Shown here in pieces: positions 52,903 through 64,000 of a stretch of 64,000 nt of DNA. The position numbers were made by a program, and so were the translations under genes. The notes beneath the pieces were generated by a model, which worked only from the letters and a program-made list of their open reading frames with translations, had not been told where the DNA came from and ran no database searches. The stretch's first letter is position 1. Every line of letters begins with the position of its first letter. Origin of the DNA: Silene conica (taxonomy: Eukaryota > Streptophyta > Magnoliopsida > Caryophyllales > Caryophyllaceae); the NCBI GenBank assembly GCA_029255685.2, contig CM055318.2, positions 8,871,001 to 8,935,000 of the forward strand, read 5' to 3'.

Positions 52903-55900
52903 CTTTTTTTTTTTGACAGGAAACGAAAAACTTATATTAAATCAAATCAAGTTCCGCCAAGCTAAGGACGGAAGCAGGAAAATCAGTTACAAGAACCCGT
53001 TTGTCACCAACATTTTCACATAGTCTAGCACAGAAATGGACAACTGTATTACCACCCCTACGTACATGAGTAACGCCACTACAAGAAACGAGTTTTAACG
53101 CATCACTGATCTCAAGGATACACAAGCTAAAAGGACTACGGACCGAAATCTCCTTGTTCACATCACGCACCACGATTAGGGAGTCGGTTTCGACACATAG
53201 CTGTGTCATGCCCAGGGACCGCATCACCTCCAACCCGAAAACGACCGCTTTCGCCTCTGCCACCTCAACCGACCAGCCTGCCACTACTCTACAGCTAGCA
53301 ACAGTCACAACAGCCCCCTGCCAGTCCCTGCCTACAGCCCCCAAACCCACGGTTCCATCACCCATTACCGCTGCATCGGTGTTCACTTTAAAAACCCCCA
53401 ACCCAGGTTTCGCCCACACATCAGAACTACGAACTCTGTCCCCTTTACTCGCTGCCCCAGTTCGTATAATATATCCCTGGTAATCGAGAACTAATCGGGT
53501 GAAGCCCATAATAATAATATCCGGTAGACGTGGTGTTTCCTCAAAGAGATACTCATTACGTACTGCCCATAACGCCCACACCAAAGCCAGGAACCTACTC
53601 CTCAATACCCCCGCGAGCTGTACGAGCAATCCACAGAGCCACTCAACAAAATTCGTCATAGGGGCACCAGTTATAAGCCCTGCAAACTCACTATTATCCC
53701 ATATATCTCGAGCCCATGGACAGAGAACAAGGGCGTGTAGCTCGATTTCATTCGGGTCACCACAAAAATCGCACGAGCTATCCGGACAACAATGGCGTAA
53801 GAACAAATTATTACGGACAGGGAGCGTACCGTTACAAGCCCTCCAAAGGAAGTGGATTAATTTTGGTGGAATGGGCAGCTTCCAAAGTTGCTTCCACAGC
53901 CCCTCATTACCTCCCAACACCGGCATCACACCACTCTCAATGTGCGGTCCCATACCGAGCCAATAGGCCGATTTAACCGAGAAAATCCCATCACGAGATG
54001 GCCACCAATAGAGGATATCAGCAGGTAGTTGCCGATGCAGAGGGATACTTTGGGCAATAAGAGCTTCCTCGGGTAATAACAGACGCTCAAGCTCCTCGCG
54101 ATTCCATATACCACGCTCACGATCAATGAGGGCATTAACACGTAGGGAAGGATCAGCAGCCATATTCGGAACCGGAACCTGACCACCTCGCGCACTTGGT
54201 AGCCACGCATCCTCCCAAATCCCAATCGAATCACCATTACCCACCCGCCATTGGAGGCCCTCCTTAAGGAGGGATTTTGCCCCCCATAAGCTACGCCAAA
54301 TGAAACTAGGATCGTGCCCCCGTCTGGCCTCGAGAATAGAGCATCTTGGAAAATACTTAGCTTTCAAAACACCTCCTGCCAGTGAGTTCGGGTTCAACAG
54401 AAGGCGCCACACCTGTTTGGCAAGTAAGGATTGATTGAACACCCGCAAATTTCTAAAGGCCATACCCCCTGCACTCTTTGGTAAGCAAAGTTTTTCCCAC
54501 CTCCACCAGTGTAGTTTCCTTTGATTTTCAGTAGAACCCCACCAAAACTGGGACATCGTCTTATGTAATTCATCAATAATCCCCTCCGGTAAAGCAAACA
54601 AGCTCATCATATAAGTAGGGATAGCCTGCGCCACCGCTTTAATAAGAATTTCTTTACCCGGTTTTGAAAGGAGTTTTTCTTTCCATCCCTGAACTTTCTT
54701 CCATATACGTTCTTTGAGGCTCGAAAAAATCACCTTCTTTGATCGACCAATAATGGTAGGAATGCCTAGATATTTCTCATGCCGTTCCACTTCACGTACA
54801 CCTAGGGCGGTAATAAGGCTATTTCTCACAGTTGAAGTAACATTCTTGCTAAACACCACCTCCGACTTGGATTAATTAATTTTCTGACCCGATACTCGTT
54901 CGTATTTACTGATAATATCAGCTATTGTTGAACATTCCGATAGGCTGGCTCTAGCAAACAAAATGATGTCATCTGCGAAAAAAAGGTGAGAGATAATGGG
55001 TGCACCTCGACAAACCCGAGCACCGTGTAGACTGCCCCTATTAACAGCTTGTGTAATTAAATATGAGAAGGTCTCCCCACATAAGAGGAACAGATAAGGG
55101 GATATCGGGTCTCCTTGACGCAGCCCTCGACTCGGTCTAATAACTCTCGACCCCTGCCCATTGATAATGAAAGAATGAGCGACCGTTGTGACACAATTCA
55201 TTACCCGATTCCGCCAAGAAGATGAGAAGCCCATTTTTTTCATCACCTCATCCAAAAACACCCATTCAACCCGGTCATACGCCTTACTCATATCCAATTT
55301 TAGCGCAATGGTACCCTTCCGTCCTGCCCCACCCCGCTTCATAGAATGGAAAGTCCCGAAAGCAATTAGAGCATTATCCGTGATAAGCCTACCCGGGGTA
55401 AAGGCACTTTGGTTTTCCGAGATAAAATCATTAAGTAAAGGTTTGAGTCGGTTGGCCAAAGTTTTCGAGATAATTTTATACACTACATTACAAAGGCTTA
55501 TAGGGCGGAACTCGGTAATTTTTTTAGGAGATGAGCATTTCGGGATAAGGACCACGTTAGTAATATTAATCCTATCAATGTTGCCCCGCCCTTCCCACCA
55601 GTCCCTAACAAAGCGGCAAATATCAGAACCCACAATCTCCCAAAATTTTTGATAAAACATAGAATGCATACCATCAGGGCCCGGGGCTTTGTTCGGGTGC
55701 ATACCGAAAAGTGCTTCCTTAACCTCCTCATCGCGAATTGGACAATCAAGAATAATATTCATCTCGTCAGAAATAACTTGAGGGATACAGCCAAGGACAT
55801 CCTCAAAATCAAAGGGACTGCCAGTGCTAAAAAGCTGCTCAAAATAACTTTCGATGACGGATGAAATTTATGGTTGTTCGGTGACCCATGAACCATCGTC

Positions 55901-57016
55901 CTTTTCGATGCCTCGGATAACGTTCCTGCTATTGCGTTGGTTTGCCTTATGGTGAAAGTAACTGGTATTTTTGTCCCCATCCCGAAGTTCACATTTCCGA
56001 GCCCTCATATACCAATAGGATTCATTTTGCCTCCTTAATTCATCCAATTCAGTCACAATCTCTCGACACTTAGCCAACATATTACTTGATGGGGAGTGCT
56101 TCTGCCACAACTCCAATTCTTTTTCTTTGGCTTTTATACGATTTTTAATAATACCGAACTTTGTCCTTGCCCATTCCGATAGCTCTAAAGCACAACATTG
56201 GACCTTACTCGGTAAATCCCGACCCACCCCACTACTCCACGCATCCTTCACCACTCCCTCACATTGTTCGTCCGCCATCCAGAATGGTTCAAATTTGAAG
56301 CTCCTCCTCCTCCTATCACGATGCACCAAACACTCTTCTTTAATCACAATTGCGGAATGATCAGAGGAATAAATCGGATAATGTTGAACAATTGTGTTAG
56401 GAAATAAAGCACTCCATTCATTAGTCGCCAAAGCTCGATCAAGTCGCTCCTTAATGAGTGTTTCCTCCGAGAGCCCCCGTTGCCAAGTAAAAATATTACC
56501 TCTATAGCCCAAATCATGGAGTGCACATTCATCAATGGTTTGTCGAAAGTCATCCATAAACCGCTCCCTTCGGGCCGCTCCCCCCTGTTTTTCCGACTGG
56601 CTTAAAATCTCATTAAAGTCTCCAAACATAATAACCGGTATTGGGCAATTTTGGCACAAATCTCTCATCAAGGTCCACGTTTTGTGTTTGTTGCTCGTTT
56701 CCGGCCAACCATACAACCCAATAGCTCGCCATTTCGGGTGCTTGTGTTCATCCAGAATCTCGCCCATAATGTAGTTATGCCCATAGGCAATGATATTAAC
56801 ATCACAATCCCTCCACCAAAACCCTAACCCACCCGCCCTTCCTCTACTGCTAACACAAAACCCTTTCGAAAAACCACAACTGTTCCGAATGCGCTCCAAC
56901 TCTCTATCACGTAGCATCGTCTCCATAATGAAGACAATACTAGGGCACTCTCTCCAACACCAATCCCGAAGAGAGCCAACTGTCAGGGGATTGCTGACAA
57001 GGGTAAAGTCGTCACC
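52903..57016 (-). mobile_element. L1-type LINE, 5'-truncated
   Basis: The element is read on the minus strand. It ends in a poly(A) seen as a T-run at about 52903-52914, just after the ORF2 stop and a short untranslated tail. ORF1 and the first residues of the endonuclease are missing, because homology starts at NPLTVGSLRDW near 56985. A target duplication could not be identified. Confidence 0.75.
52937..57016 (-). pseudogene. LINE ORF2: endonuclease, reverse transcriptase, zinc-finger-like and RNase H domains
   Basis: One reading frame runs from 57016 to 52937 (about 1360 codons), broken only by two in-frame TAA codons, at 55868-55870 and 54872-54874. The order is an APE-type endonuclease (CPSIVFIMETM, VIMFGDFNEILS, YSSDHSAIV) and a reverse transcriptase (MHPNKAPGPDGMHSMFYQKFW, FRPISLCNVVYKIISK, LDMSKAYDRVEW, LRQGDPISPYLF, catalytic FADDIILFA). 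A zf-RVT region follows (PPKLIHFLWRACNGTLPVRNN, CDFCG...E..LHALVLCPWA). The C-terminal RNase H has KVNTDAAVMGDGTVGLGAV, VEVAEAKAVVFGLE and CVETDSLIVV. The C-terminal RNase H and the order identify a plant L1-clade element. The absence of frameshifts suggests recent insertion. The two stops make ORF2 non-functional. Confidence 0.92.
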
Positions 57017-57019
57017 CTA

Positions 57020-57849
57020 AATCAAAGTAATGCTAGATTACTACTAACAAATAGCTAGAGGTAAGTAGGGTATCGTATCCACAGGGAGGCGGTGGTAAAT
57101 TTCAGTTTGTTAATATTTATATCCGTCTTAAGGTAACAATTGGGTTGTTTTGATTGTTTTTGGATTCTAATCAACTAATTGCAAGATAAATAAATAATGA
57201 TGTAAACAAGTATTAGGAAAGATCTAGGGATCAAGTTCACATAGGCAATTATCCAGGGGAATGTGATTTAACTAATTTAATTGGGCAAAATTATTATTTA
57301 AGATTATATGTCCGGTCAGTATTCATATAATCTTTAGATCTAAACCTAACATGCGGTCGCTATAATTAGGTCAATCTATTCAATTGGTGTGGCCGATCTT
57401 AGTCTTAATCTACAGTCGAATTTAAGACTAATTTGCGAGACTAATTAACTAATCCTGGCCAGTAATTAACTAATCAGATTTAAAGCAACAATAGAACAAT
57501 AATAATAAGCAATTTAACAATTAAAGATCATTAAAGTTTAATTCCCCTTTCTAATCACCTAGATCCCTTTTCACCCTAGACAAATAAATTAGCTAAGAAT
57601 GATAACAACAACGACAACAACAAAGAAAAGAGGGAAAACGATTGATAACATAGTTATGTGGGGAATAAAGCATGTATTCACCCTAAACTTGCAGGATTAT
57701 AATGAAAAATACAGTTGTGTTTATAGTCATAAGATTAAAAATGATAAGAAAAGAAGTACAACCTTTAGTCCTTGTGCGAAAGGCCTAAGAACAGGAATTA
57801 ACACAAATTCCCTCCTATAACTTGCACCCAAGACTTAGAATGAGACGTG
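57020..57849. other. Non-coding sequence, possibly retrotransposon-derived
   Basis: The segment around 57060-57110 (GTAGGGTATCGTATCCACAG) resembles a phrase I associate with non-coding parts of plant LTR retrotransposons. The rest (AATTAACTAATC blocks, CAACAACGACAAC) has no ORF of note. Origin not settled. Confidence 0.3.
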
Positions 57850-58657
57850 GCCGCGTGTGCTAGAAATCCTCTCCAACTGCCTTGCAATATTGGGAGAGCT
57901 ATTTAGGTTTTAGATGTGAGATCTGAGGTTTTGGGAGAAGAAAACTCTCAAAACCCTAATTTTTCCTTGAGATTTGTTTAAACAGTAAAACAAGAGTCAC
58001 TGACATAAGGAGAGTCCTCCTCCTTATGTAGCTCTTTTGGCCGAAATTTCCAATAGGGTAGGAGTGGGCTTTCCACTCTTACCTTATTCTAATTTGTGAT
58101 TCGACCCATTTAGCTAAACTTTATTCGCGGGTTTTGTTTATAAATCGTATGCATGTTATCAGATATTAATGCAGTCGATGTATTAATAATGGTCTGATAA
58201 AATTACGATATTGTATAATTATCCAAATTAATATAACTGTTTATATTAATACGCGAATACAATATTTAATTAAATATAACCGTTTATATTTAATTTTACG
58301 AATTAATCATGCAATCCGTATTAGCTAAAATTATTTAATCCGTATTAAATAATAATCTCAACATCTTATTGACTAATTTAATAGTCAATACCTCTGACTA
58401 ACTGTTTAGTCATATCCGGCATAAATGTGATTGTATTTTCATACCTTCACATCTCTCAAACGTGTCCTATAGGTGTGACGTATAGGGACCAGTTGATCAC
58501 CGCCATCCGTATGACAATAACGTCAAACTTATCTAGCAAGCCAACCGTTATTGATCAACGTGGATCAACTGGTAATAATACAAAAGTATGCCCTTGTGAT
58601 CCTTAAAGAGATTTAATAAGTCATTGTACTTAATTGTCAAGGACACCAGCCCCAACA
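57850..58657 (-). repeat. Copia-type LTR remnant
   Basis: On the minus strand the LTR begins TGTTGGGGCTGGTGTCC at 58657. It is immediately preceded by a purine-rich tract (GGACAAGTGGGAGAT) like the polypurine tracts before Copia 3' LTRs. The other end is not defined, since no partner LTR is in the window. About 100-150 bases of internal sequence may remain to the right of 58657. Confidence 0.6.
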
Positions 58658-58779
58658 ATCTCCCACTTGTCCGTACAAGGGTATGTGCAATGACGTTATC
58701 ACACTACATGTGGAGGACACAAGCTCCAACAAGTTAAAGGTATGAAGGAATAACAAGAACTTAATTGAAAAAAGAAATA

Positions 58780-60050
58780 AAGAAAGATTAACAATAATAC
58801 CGTAGTTGAAGGCAAGATCCGATGCATAAAACTAAAAACTAATTTAATTTGAGGGTTTGTAAAACTAGACTAAAAAAAGAAAGAGGACTGAAATTAGGGT
58901 AGAAAAAAGCATAAAAGACTCAAAGGACACGACTCCTTATATAATAAAACATAAGGAGCGACTTTGGAAGGTTTCCGGAAAGAATCCTGTCGCTGAAGGG
59001 TTCCTCGATCGAGGACAAGATGTACTCGATCGTGGGACCTATTGCCGTAGCTGCGCGTTCCTGAGAAAAGGTTCCTCGAGCAGGGACGTAATTTGATGCT
59101 CTAATGGTGAGCATACCGCTAGAATATTTATAATAATTGCAAGCAGGTCCCTTAAGCAACCATTGGAGTTGCTCTAAGCTAACATAGAATTGGGAATTTT
59201 GGTCGATTTCCATGTTCTTGTAATCTTGTTGACTTAATGCCATGTGAATTAGATTTGTATAGTCGGTATGTATCTTATGCAAAACCTCCTAAAAATTAGC
59301 ATGTGGGATTAGTGGAGACCGTGGCGGATTCTGGGGTGAATAATAAAGTGGACGAGTTTTAAAATATTGATTTTATGGATTAGTATAATAATAAGACTTG
59401 CGTGGAGATAAAGGGAACCAGACTAATAATTTTACATTGTAATATGAAAACTCAGCGACCGTCAGGTCATGCCGACATAACTAAGATCCTCTACTGAAAG
59501 GAGAATTACTCCACATTTGAATTGTTAAAAAAAATATGACACCTTGTTGTAATATGATTATTAACCATTTTATGTTATTATTTAATATTTATACTTGTTT
59601 TTTTTTTGTTAAAGAAGATGTGGTATACAATTTAGAAAACGAAATAATTGAGGGTCAAACGAATTAGGTTATATTTATGAAACTCATAAAACTATTTTAG
59701 TTATAACAAAACAAGATTTGATTTGGTTAATAATCGAAGATATTCCTGAAATCCTCCAAAAATCCAAATCAGCAACATAAAGTGTTTTGATCCTAAGATG
59801 AAAAGGGAAGAGGGAGCATGCCAGTTCACCTAAGCAACACTAAATAAATAAACAAGCTGTTTTGATTGAGAATATGTTAAGGCAATTTGGAAATTTGAGA
59901 CATGTTTGCCTTTGATTTTTGGGGCTGTTCCTCGACATATCTTAGACACCCAGACATCCCTATTTGGACTTTAACTGTCTTTCTTAAGGACACTACCCTA
60001 TTTTTGGACCGAATTAAGGTGTCTTCCATTGACGACGATACTGTTCCGTA
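58780..60050. other. Intergenic sequence
   Basis: The region at 58980-59090 holds short palindromes built on CTCGATCGAG and TCCTCGA. A minus-strand frame (58920-59282) crosses it, but its translation shows no known motif. No gene is called. Confidence 0.4.
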
Positions 60051-60055
60051 TCATA

Positions 60056-60314
60056 CTTCCTCCATTTTAATCCAAATACCCATTATGCTTTTTGTACACT
60101 ATTCACCAATCAACTTTCAATCTCAATTTTCTCTCAATACATAAGAAAAAATATATTCATGTGGGGTCTTGTTTAATTCGTCTTTACGAGTACATTGAAA
60201 ATATATAACTTTTATAATTTTTACAAATACGTAGTTAAAGATATGAAGCACGCAAAACCTGCATTGGCAAACGTGAATAAAGTATAATGGGTATTTGGAT
60301 TAAAATGGAGGAAG
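60056..60314. mobile_element. Stowaway-like MITE with long inverted arms
   Basis: CTTCCTCCATTTTAATCC at the left and GGATTAAAATGGAGGAAG at the right are perfect inverted ends, followed inward by AAATACCCATTATG and its inverse. TA flanks both sides (60054-60055 and 60315-60316). Confidence 0.9.
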
Positions 60315-60323
60315 TATAATTTA

Positions 60324-61512
60324 GGGTTATTTGTAAATAACCCCCTTATATGTTCATTTTTTTACAAATAACCCTCTTATATGTTCATTTTTTGTAATAA
60401 CCACCTTAATTCTCTCTTAATCCAAAAATTAACACCCAAAACAGAGTTACGATGACAATTTTTATAAAATTCAATCTAATTACGATATTCCGACTTTACT
60501 AAACTAAAATACCGAAACTACCCTTAACAATTAACACCCATCAAACCCACCCATTCAATCCTTCATTCATCCCCAATTCAACATTGTTACCTCAATCATC
60601 CATCTACCCTACTGCTATTTACTTCAACTTGCGGCTTCTTTTTAATCACAATTCCTCACAAAAGGAGACACACAACCTAATTATGAGACCGTCTCATTCA
60701 ATAACCGCAAACAATTCACAAACATTGAATCTAAACAAAGAGAAAACAGTTACAGAGTGAGAACATCTGTAGCAAGACCGTCAAGACCGATGAAGAGACG
60801 ATTATTAATCTTGGAAAATTCGCTGAAAATCAGTAGCAATAGTTTGAAGTTCAATACCGAGACGACAATCGCTAGCAATGGCGAAACCATTTTTTCCTAC
60901 CATTTATACTGCTGCACTTCGATTGTACTCGAATATCTGCTTAATTAATGCAATACATACATTTATTGATTAATTAATTGTGAAATTAAAATTTCCATAA
61001 AGGAATCGGGTCAGCTTCTTAGCAAGCTTATAGGGGAGTAGCTATCTGTAAAATACAAAGAGGAATCGGGTGTATTGTCTTATCGGTTTTTTTAGATAAG
61101 CAAGAAATAAAGAATTAGGTATTTAGAGTTTTGATTGATGAAAGAGGGGTGACGTAAGGACTTAATTAGTCATCCACCATTGCAAATTCTGCCACTTATA
61201 TTGTTGCTGCTGTTAATGGACGAAGGAGAGATCTGGGTAAAGAGGATGAACAATTGAAATGGGATGAATGAGTAAACAGGAGGGTGGGGTAAAGGGAGGG
61301 TAAAGTATTAAGGGTAGTTTAGGTAGTTTAGGTTAGTTAAAAGTCGGAATGTTATAATTAGATCGAATTTATAAAAATCATCACCGTAATTCAATTTGGG
61401 TGTTAAATTTTGAATTAAGAAGAAACTAAGGTGGTTATTACAAAAAACGGACATATAAGGGGGTTATTAGTAAAAATATGAACATATAAGGGGGTTATTT
61501 ACAAAAAAACAC
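60324..61512. mobile_element. MULE-type MITE, 1.2 kb, with arms of about 200 bp
   Basis: GGGTTATTTGTAAATAACCC and inner blocks (CCCCCTTATATGTTCATTTT, AATTAACACCCAAA) are mirrored on the right by TGAACATATAAGGGGGTTAT and TTTGGGTGTTAAATTTTGAA. TATAATTTA is duplicated exactly at 60315-60323 and 61513-61521 (9 bp), as for Mutator-like elements. No transposase is present. The left duplication directly adjoins the Stowaway element at 60314. Confidence 0.85.
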
Positions 61513-61521
61513 TATAATTTA

Positions 61522-61945
61522 TTACTATATGTAAAAAACGACTGGTTAAGAAGTAGTCTATGTTTTTATGAGTGACAAGTACTTTTCATCTCATAAATCG
61601 TTGATAAGTGAAGAGGTATGCCTTTAGACGACGCCCTAACGACTCGATTTAGAATATGATTTACGGATTTAATGAATTCTTTTAGCATTGAATTAACTAA
61701 CTAAGTGAGAATTTTTATATTTTTTTTGATAGCTGGAAAAATAATTCTTATAATGATGACATTTTACTTAATTGGTAAAATGCACTTATTTTAGTAATGT
61801 CGTAAACTAAGACCGTAAACGAAGATATTAAAGTATTTATTGTTTGATGTTGAAAACCTAGCAGCCATCTAAATAGAACATACAAATATATCAAATTGAT
61901 AAAAATAGCGGTCACTAGTCACTACTGACAAAATTCTACATTGAT
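61522..61945. other. AT-rich spacer
   Basis: No feature was seen. Confidence 0.4.
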
Positions 61946-61948
61946 TCA

Positions 61949-62319
61949 GTATGTGTTTGGCCCTGCTTTTCAACTGTTTTTTCAACCAAAGAAATAGAAG
62001 CTGGGTCAAACACTACTTTTTAAAAAACAAAAAACTAATTTTATTAAACAAAAATTCTAAAATTGACTCCTAGAAACACCTAGAAACAGAAGTAGCAAAT
62101 TGTTACTTCTGTTTCTCCTTTCACGTTGCTCTTAAGTTATTTGGACCCAAAATCCAAAAAAATTTGATAGAAACTAGTTAGGCCAAACACGATAAAACTG
62201 ATAAAAATAGTTTTTTAAAAATTTTGGCCAAACATGAACAATTTTATCAAGAACTAGTTTTATAAAAACTCATTTACAAAAGTAAAAATTCTTTTCCATA
62301 AACAAGGCCAAACATGCAC
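61949..62319. mobile_element. Tourist-like MITE, 371 bp
   Basis: The ends GTATGTGTTTGGCC and GGCCAAACATGCAC are inverted. TCA lies on both sides (61946-61948 and 62320-62322), a 3-bp duplication. Inner GGCCAAACA motifs recur. It is probably PIF/Harbinger-type. Confidence 0.65.
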
Positions 62320-62358
62320 TCAATGTCCAATGGAATCAACAATTCATTGGTACCCAAA

Positions 62359-62425
62359 AGGTCTTAGCCGAGTGGTTAAGACGGTCATGATAATACGTCA
62401 CGGGTTCGAATCCCCTTCCCTATAT
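62359..62425 (+). other. tRNA-like segment (pseudo-tRNA or SINE head)
   Basis: TAGCCGAGTGGTTAAGAC is a good box A with D arm, and GGGTTCGAATCCCC a good box B with T arm, about 32 bases apart. The acceptor ends do not pair convincingly and there is no long variable arm, as a tRNA-Leu or tRNA-Ser would need. It is more likely a tRNA-derived SINE head or a pseudogene than a working tRNA. Confidence 0.45.
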
Positions 62426-62583
62426 ATATTGTAAGCCCCTTGCACGTCGATCATCAAGATTGACAGTTGGAATTATCTCTTTCCTGCAATTAATCTGGAC
62501 TTGGGTTATAGATAGTATTTAAGCCGTCATAACAGGAGGAGCTAAAGACAGTCGCAGTAGGTATAGAATAAAGTGGATGCGGC

Positions 62584-62763
62584 TTAGACTGCAGATAAAA
62601 AAGTTTCATCGGGTGGATCGTCTATGGAGGGTGGCATGTCCTTCTGCGCACGCTTCGGAACTTTATCCAAGCTGAAGTTCATGTATGCCTTAGAGATGCC
62701 TTGAACTGGGCTTTTGACAATAACATTCTTCATTTCGATATCTCTTCTGATTGTCTCCGAATC
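62584..62763 (-). CDS. Candidate terminal exon of an unrecognised gene
   Basis: A minus-strand frame of 59 residues plus stop follows the acceptor TTCTTTAG at 62764. It reads DSETIRRDIEMKNVIVKSP, GISKAYMNFSLDKVPKRAQ and DMPPSIDDPPDETFLSAV, ending TAA. The sequence is hydrophilic and of ordinary protein composition. It starts in phase 0, which matches the phase at the end of the exon at 63761-63816, so it may be the last exon of the same gene, either skipping or competing with the exon at 63458-63592. I do not recognise the protein. A pseudogene fragment is the alternative. Confidence 0.45.
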   Translation of the reverse strand, partial: DSETIRRDIEMKNVIVKSPVQGISKAYMNFSLDKVPKRAQKDMPPSIDDPPDETFLSAV

Positions 62764-63457
62764 CTAAAGAAATCTTCCTGAGAATTGGAACTATTTTCAG
62801 TGATTTCCATAATATGTCCTATCTTTCTTTTATTCCTAGGTCTCTGAATCGGAAAGCTCGTAGGTTAGATATGCTATCTAAATCCATGTAACTTTCCGAC
62901 TGTTTTCTTTAATTCCGGTAGAAAAAAGACTGTCAGGGTCTGTAAAATAACATTTTAACCTTATGTTTTAGTCATTCATGAATGCAAATCACCCAGACGT
63001 TGGTGGTAGCCATACATGGCCTCAAAAATTAACCAAGCTAAAGATATGATGCTAGGCAAGTCCAAGAACAGTTACTCAGCTTTCCGAGTTACCAAGCTAA
63101 ATTAACCTTATGTTCTCTGCTCCATGATTCATAGGTTGATACCCATTCGCGATAAACAAATGGAGCTGAAGCGCGACATTGAACATTATAAGAAATAGAC
63201 AAATGGGGTGGCCAAAAATGAAACGAATAGAGCAAATCATAAATTAATAAGAATGTGGGATTACAAGCGCTTTTGCAGCAGAAATAAGAGATATGGAATG
63301 TGTTGGTTATAGTATCGCAGACAACACCAAGTAAATATGAATCAACATTTGGTACACCAAAGCTAACACTAGACAATATAAGTGTATCTTCTATTTGTGC
63401 TGAAGCAACTTCTTGTGCTGCTTCCAACACGGAAAAAATTCTCAAGAGCTTCACATA

Positions 63458-63816
63458 TCACTGAGAGGATTTAAGGTGGAAAACTTGGCAGGCTGGCTGG
63501 TAAGCCTGTTTGGTTGCAGCCTGTTCGAACTTTTTAGCAGCAGCTTCGTTAACTTCCACACCGATCTGACCAAAAAACCGGACCCACCATGACTGGCTTC
63601 GCATTTTAGCCTAACAACCACCATCGTCAGGAAATACAAAGGTCAGTCACTTTAGTCATTCCACAATATTTACAATTACTGAGTTTTTTATTTTCTGTTT
63701 TCAACGACAATAGCCATATTAAGATGAGAGAACATATATCGAGAGGTACTGAGCACTCACCGGGCGTCCAAATTTGGATAGCTCTGTCACTCTAGCCCTC
63801 TGTTGACCCGGGAAAC
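63458..63816 (-). CDS. 3' part of an unrecognised gene running off the right edge
   Basis: Two exon-like segments are visible on the minus strand. The first, 63816-63761, follows the acceptor AATTTCAG and reads FPGQQRARVTELSKFGRP after a split codon; it ends at the donor CCCG|GTGAGT. The second, 63592-63458, follows GCGAAGCCAG and continues in phase as SWWVRFFGQIGVEVNEAAAK, then KFEQAATKQAYQP and HLKSSQ-stop. Both splice junctions keep the frame and the composition is protein-like, so a real gene is likely. Its 5' part lies outside the window. The segment looks soluble and I know no family with these motifs. The second segment may instead be an alternative ending, since a compatible exon lies at 62584-62763. 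Confidence 0.5.
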
Positions 63817-64000
63817 CTGAAATTAAAACGACTGATGAGATCAACTAAATTTACTAAGCTGAGTAATGACTTGGCCTCTGTTGAGAGTTAAGCAGAGCTC
63901 ATGCGACTCAAGTTTAAATTATTGGATACCTACTCCCTAGGCATTTAGTAGTGCGAAGCTTATCTAGCTTAACTAGAGGACTCACGCTCATTACCTTGTA

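Noticed and set aside
53154-53976. Plus-strand ORFs across LINE ORF2
   Set aside because: They are antisense shadows of the RNase H and zinc-finger region.
62359-62425. Functional tRNA gene
   Set aside because: Box A and box B are good, but the acceptor stem does not pair and the variable arm expected for Leu or Ser is missing.
63089-63454. Minus-strand ORF of 121 aa as a separate gene
   Set aside because: It lies downstream of the stop of the right-edge gene, has mixed low-quality composition and is more likely untranslated or intronic sequence.

Overview
The window is nuclear DNA of a flowering plant, most likely a eudicot. It is strongly AT-rich, has GT-AG introns, one ordinary plant gene (ACC synthase) and a dense load of plant-type transposons. 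Caryophyllales is a guess from the style of the short inverted-repeat elements; nothing here proves the order. No bacterial, organellar or CRISPR features were seen.

Layout. 1-8 kb: short repeats, a poly(A)-tailed retroposon (3014-3498), and a nest in which a hAT-type MITE (4085-7443) was split by a Copia retrotransposon whose pol region was then split by a second hAT-type MITE (5937-6379). 8-18 kb: AT-rich sequence with tandem repeats, a Stowaway MITE, several Helitron-type 3' hairpin ends and one candidate short Helitron (13476-15443). 17.5-22 kb: a small MULE-type element and three Tourist/Harbinger-type MITEs, two of them filled with TTCAG-based arrays. 22.5-26.5 kb: a LINE 3' fragment and a 2.9-kb solo LTR with two internal minisatellites. 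28.6-29.1 kb: another hAT-type MITE. 29.8-36.5 kb: a 6.7-kb Mutator-like element (MULE) inserted in a Stowaway-like MITE. It carries a transposase fused to a SWIM motif, an AT-hook-like motif and an OTU-type protease domain; a convergent plant-mobile-domain gene; and a small third gene with its own apparent promoter. 37.5-39.6 kb: an intact type-2 ACC synthase gene with a small MITE sitting at the first splice donor. 41-50.4 kb: a Helitron on the minus strand carrying a decayed RPA-like gene, into which a complete-ended CACTA element (43113-48787) inserted. The CACTA element holds a broken TNP2-type transposase and a possible captured helicase-gene fragment. 52-58.7 kb: a tail-to-tail SINE pair, a LINE whose ORF2 is broken by only two in-frame stops, and a Copia LTR. 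60-62.4 kb: Stowaway, MULE-type and Tourist-like MITEs and a tRNA-like segment. 62.6-63.8 kb: 3' exons of an unrecognised minus-strand gene that leaves the window.

The probable functional host genes are ACC synthase (the committed step of ethylene synthesis) and the unidentified gene at the right edge. The most unusual assembly is the three-gene MULE, with matching G-rich repeat arrays near its two outer ends and MYB-type repeats before its small middle gene. All family assignments come from reading motifs by eye; no database search was run.
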